A stretch of 16,020 nt of DNA, taken from contig DIEU01000052.1 in NCBI GenBank assembly GCA_002418775.1, positions 1,702-17,721 of the forward strand, written 5' to 3'. Both the position numbers and the translations under genes were made by a program. Source of the DNA: Firmicutes bacterium UBA5766 (lineage in GTDB: Bacteria; Bacillota; Desulfotomaculia; Desulfotomaculales; Nap2-2B). Shown here piece by piece: positions 14,231-16,020 of the stretch. The notes under the pieces were generated by a model that was given only the letters and a program-made list of their open reading frames with translations, did not search any database and had not been told where the DNA came from. Positions within the stretch are counted from its first letter, which is position 1, and each line of letters begins with the position of its first letter.

Positions 14231-14719
14231 ATGTATTCTGTAGGAATCCTTACAGCCAGTGACAAAGGGTCCGGCGGAAAACGCGATGACCTGAGCGGAG
14301 CGGCGATCAGGGAATTTATTGAGACATTGGGCTGGAAGGTAAAATCTTACCTTATCGTGCCCGACGATCTTGAAGAACTGGAAAAAGCCCTGCTTGCCAT
14401 GTGCGATGAAGAGAAAGTGGACCTGATCTTTACTACCGGCGGAACGGGATTTTCCCCGCGTGACAACACACCGGAAGCAACTAAAAAGGTCATCGAAAAA
14501 GAGGCGCCCGGCATTCCTGAAATCATGCGCCTGGAGAGTTCGAAAAAAACCCCGCAGGCCATGCTCAGCAGGGCGACGGCAGGAATCAGAAAAGATACCC
14601 TGATCATAAACCTGCCCGGCAGCCTCAAGGCGGTAAGGGAGTGCCTGGATATACTTTTCCCCACACTTATCCATGGCATGGAAATCCTTACCGGCAGAAC
14701 CGGGGAATGCGGGAGTTAA
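14231..14719 (+). CDS. mogA: molybdopterin adenylyltransferase MogA/MoaB family
   Basis: A 162-residue cytoplasmic enzyme of molybdenum (or tungsten) cofactor synthesis. MogA adenylates molybdopterin so that metal can be inserted by MoeA. The family motifs are present: SDKGSGGKRDDLSG near the N-terminus (10-23), the nucleotide/pterin-binding TTGGTGFSPRD (68-78) with its conserved Asp 78 followed by NTPEAT, and NLPGSLKAV (127-135). The length is normal. The ATG at 14231 is preceded by AAAGGAG about 9 nt away. Other moa/moe genes and molybdoenzymes are not in the window, so the gene is isolated apart from the DUF1847 gene upstream. MoaB, a close paralogue, cannot be told apart by motif alone. 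It shows that the organism makes molybdenum or tungsten enzymes, such as formate dehydrogenase. Confidence 0.93.
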   Translation: MYSVGILTASDKGSGGKRDDLSGAAIREFIETLGWKVKSYLIVPDDLEELEKALLAMCDEEKVDLIFTTGGTGFSPRDNTPEATKKVIEKEAPGIPEIMRLESSKKTPQAMLSRATAGIRKDTLIINLPGSLKAVRECLDILFPTLIHGMEILTGRTGECGS

Positions 14720-14744
14720 AAAGAAATATTTGCCTTTCCCCGGT
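14699..14744. repeat. 9-bp inverted repeat spanning the mogA stop codon
   Basis: ACCGGGGAA (14699-14707) and TTCCCCGGT (14736-14744) are perfect inverted copies separated by 28 nt that include the mogA stop. The stem would be stable, but it is followed by ATAAAAACCCC and not a U-run, so it is not a standard terminator. The 120 nt that follow (to about 14865) are A-rich on the plus strand and show no gene. Confidence 0.28.
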
Positions 14745-14868
14745 ATAAAAACCCCATTCAGCGGAAAGAATAAAAGAACAAAATATGAAAATAAAAGGAA
14801 AGACAAAGAAATCAGAAGATAAGCTATCTTAATCAACAAAGATGGGCTATTTTGTTGGAGAATGATGG

Positions 14869-14897
14869 TTGTCATAAATGTCGCTGTTTAATATTAT
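14869..14897 (+). promoter_or_regulatory. sigma-A promoter of groES-groEL
   Basis: TTGTCA (14869-14874) and TATTAT (14892-14897) are separated by exactly 17 nt, five of six matches to consensus in each box. Transcription would start near 14904, directly at the CIRCE element, the usual arrangement for HrcA repression of groESL. Confidence 0.85.
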
Positions 14898-14904
14898 TTA
14901 GCTA

Positions 14905-14937
14905 TTGTTAGCACTCACTATTATCGAGTGCTAACAA
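14905..14937. promoter_or_regulatory. CIRCE element (HrcA operator)
   Basis: The canonical TTAGCACTC (14908-14916), 9-nt spacer and GAGTGCTAA (14926-14934) are all exact, and the symmetry extends three more bases on each side (TTG...CAA). HrcA binds this element to repress heat-shock genes and releases it when GroEL is occupied by unfolded protein. It lies at the predicted transcription start of groES. Confidence 0.97.
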
Positions 14938-14978
14938 CTAAAGACAACTTACAAAATCCCTTTAAGGAGGAATTTTAG

Positions 14979-15266
14979 GTGATCAGACCACTAGGTGAAA
15001 GGGTAGTCATCAAACCACTGCCGGGCGAAGAGGTAACCAAAGGAGGCATTGTACTGCCGGAAACAGCGAAAGAAAAACCCCAGGAAGGGGAAGTCGTAGC
15101 AGTTGGTCCGGGCCGGCTGCTGGACAATGGCACAAGGGTGTCAATTGACCTTCAAGTAGGAGACAAGATACTTTTCTCTAAATATGCCGGCAACGAGATC
15201 AAGCTTGATGACGTTGAATACCTGATTATGCGCGAAACTGACATTCTTGGCGTAATTGTAAAATAA
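14979..15266 (+). CDS. groES: co-chaperonin GroES
   Basis: A 95-residue Cpn10 that caps the GroEL folding chamber. IRPLGERVVIKPLP at the N-terminus, the mobile loop with TKGGIVLPETAKEKP (about 20-34) that binds GroEL, VVAVGPGR, VGDKILFSKYAGNEI and the C-terminal DILGVIV are standard. The start codon is GTG at 14979 with a perfect AAGGAGG 8 nt upstream; the family N-terminus begins exactly there. It is the first gene of the groESL operon and is controlled by the sigma-A promoter and CIRCE element directly upstream. The gap to groEL is 18 nt. Confidence 0.98.
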   Translation: MIRPLGERVVIKPLPGEEVTKGGIVLPETAKEKPQEGEVVAVGPGRLLDNGTRVSIDLQVGDKILFSKYAGNEIKLDDVEYLIMRETDILGVIVK

Positions 15267-15284
15267 TTAAGGAGGTATGAGAAA

Positions 15285-16020
15285 TTGGCTGGAAAAGATA
15301 TCGTCTTCCGTGAAGAAGCAAGACGTGCATTAGAAAAGGGAGTCAATGCCCTGGCGGATACGGTCCGTGTAACACTTGGCCCCAAAGGCCGCAATGTTGT
15401 GCTGGAGAAAAAATTCGGTTCTCCCATGATTATCAACGACGGCGTCACCATCGCCCGGGAAATCGAATTGAGCGACCCGCTTGAAAACATGGGCGCCCAG
15501 CTGGTCAAGGAAGTAGCCACAAAAACAAACGATGTCGCCGGAGACGGCACCACAACCGCAGCAGTTTTAGCCCAGGCAATCGTACGCGAGGGCATGAAGA
15601 ATGTTGCCGCCGGCGCCAACCCCATGATCGTCAAACTGGGAATTGAGAAAGCAGTCGAAAGAGTCGTTGAAGCAATCAAATCCAGCGCCAAAAAGATTGA
15701 GACCAAAGCCGCCATTTCCCAGGTCGCATCCATTTCCGCAAACAATACTGCCATTGGCGAATTGGTTTCCGAAGCCATGGAGAAAGTCGGCAAGGACGGC
15801 GTAATTACCGTTGAGGAATCCAAGGGCATTGGAACAACCCTTGAAATAGTCGAAGGAATGAACTTCGACCGGGGTTATATTTCTCCCTATATGATTACAG
15901 ACGCCGACAAGATGGAAGCCACATTTAACGATCCGTACATCCTGCTCACAGACAAGAAGATCAGCGCAATTGCTGAACTGCTGCCTGTTCTGGAAAAAGT
16001 TGTCCAGTCCGGCCGGCCAA
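15285..16020 (+). CDS. groEL: chaperonin GroEL, N-terminal part (runs off window)
   Basis: The first 245 residues of the Hsp60 chaperonin, open to the end of the window (full length is usually about 540). The equatorial ATPase domain has LGPKGRN (31-37), NDGVTIAREIEL and GDGTTTA (86-92); the intermediate domain begins near 134, and the apical domain (from about 191) carries GMNFDRGYISPYMITD. The start is TTG at 15285, giving the typical MAGKDIVFREEARRA; AAGGAGG lies 9 nt upstream. An ATG at 15277 lies closer to the ribosome binding site but is out of frame and gives a short dead-end peptide. It is co-transcribed with groES under HrcA/CIRCE control. Confidence 0.98.
   Translation, partial: MAGKDIVFREEARRALEKGVNALADTVRVTLGPKGRNVVLEKKFGSPMIINDGVTIAREIELSDPLENMGAQLVKEVATKTNDVAGDGTTTAAVLAQAIVREGMKNVAAGANPMIVKLGIEKAVERVVEAIKSSAKKIETKAAISQVASISANNTAIGELVSEAMEKVGKDGVITVEESKGIGTTLEIVEGMNFDRGYISPYMITDADKMEATFNDPYILLTDKKISAIAELLPVLEKVVQSGRP

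Noticed and set aside
14159..14875. Open reading frame of 238 codons on the minus strand across mogA and the groESL promoter region
   Set aside because: It lies antisense to the well-supported mogA gene, its product shows no recognisable domain, and it covers the spacer next to the groESL promoter. It is a shadow frame.
15152..15829. Open reading frame of 225 codons on the minus strand in groES-groEL
   Set aside because: It is fully antisense to groES and groEL; its Ser/Ala/Thr-rich low-complexity product is typical of a shadow of a conserved gene.
1..16020. CRISPR array, tRNA, insertion sequence or phage genes
   Set aside because: No regularly spaced direct repeats, tRNA-like cloverleaf, transposase motif or terminal inverted repeats were found by reading both strands.

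Overview
The window looks like chromosomal DNA from an anaerobic Gram-positive Firmicute, most likely of the Desulfotomaculum/Pelotomaculum (Peptococcaceae) group. The reasons are AAGGAGG-type ribosome binding sites, frequent TTG/GTG starts, a sigma-A promoter with a CIRCE element in front of groESL, a minimal sufCB pair with no sufS or sufU beside it, and a J-protein/CbpM/ClpB operon. The genus is inferred from gene content and was not tested by a search. I see no rRNA, tRNA, CRISPR array, riboswitch, insertion sequence or phage gene.

Left part (1-2400) is a loosely packed, decaying stretch. It holds a C-terminal remnant of a DUF3298 protein (minus), a half-size EamA transporter (minus) whose promoter overlaps a perfect inverted repeat, a divergent XRE-type regulator (plus), and a multiply broken DUF255/YyaL thioredoxin-like gene (minus).

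Middle-left (2500-5870, plus strand) is a run of three genes: a three-PAS GGDEF/HD-GYP cyclic-di-GMP enzyme with both catalytic motifs and the I-site intact, a membrane-anchored YiiX-like papain-fold cysteine hydrolase, and a four-helix membrane protein of unknown function. The last gene runs 23 bp into the convergent sufB gene.

Middle (5847-12950, minus strand), read in transcription order, contains ilvC (ketol-acid reductoisomerase with an unusual cofactor loop), then cbpA-cbpM-clpB (a protein disaggregation operon whose J-protein has only half of the DnaJ zinc finger), then sufC-sufB (iron-sulfur cluster scaffold and its ATPase).

Right part (13189-16020, plus strand) holds a cysteine-rich DUF1847 protein with an extra C-terminal domain, mogA (molybdenum cofactor synthesis), and groES-groEL under HrcA/CIRCE control. 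groEL runs off the window end. The common themes are protein quality control (ClpB/CbpA/CbpM and GroESL) and metallocofactor handling (SufBC, MogA, possibly DUF1847). The most noteworthy points are the KARI cofactor loop, the half-zinc-finger J-protein, the DUF1847 fusion, the SufC insertion and C-terminal Cys pair, and the hydrolase/membrane-protein pair behind the cyclic-di-GMP enzyme. None of these amounts to proof of a new system.
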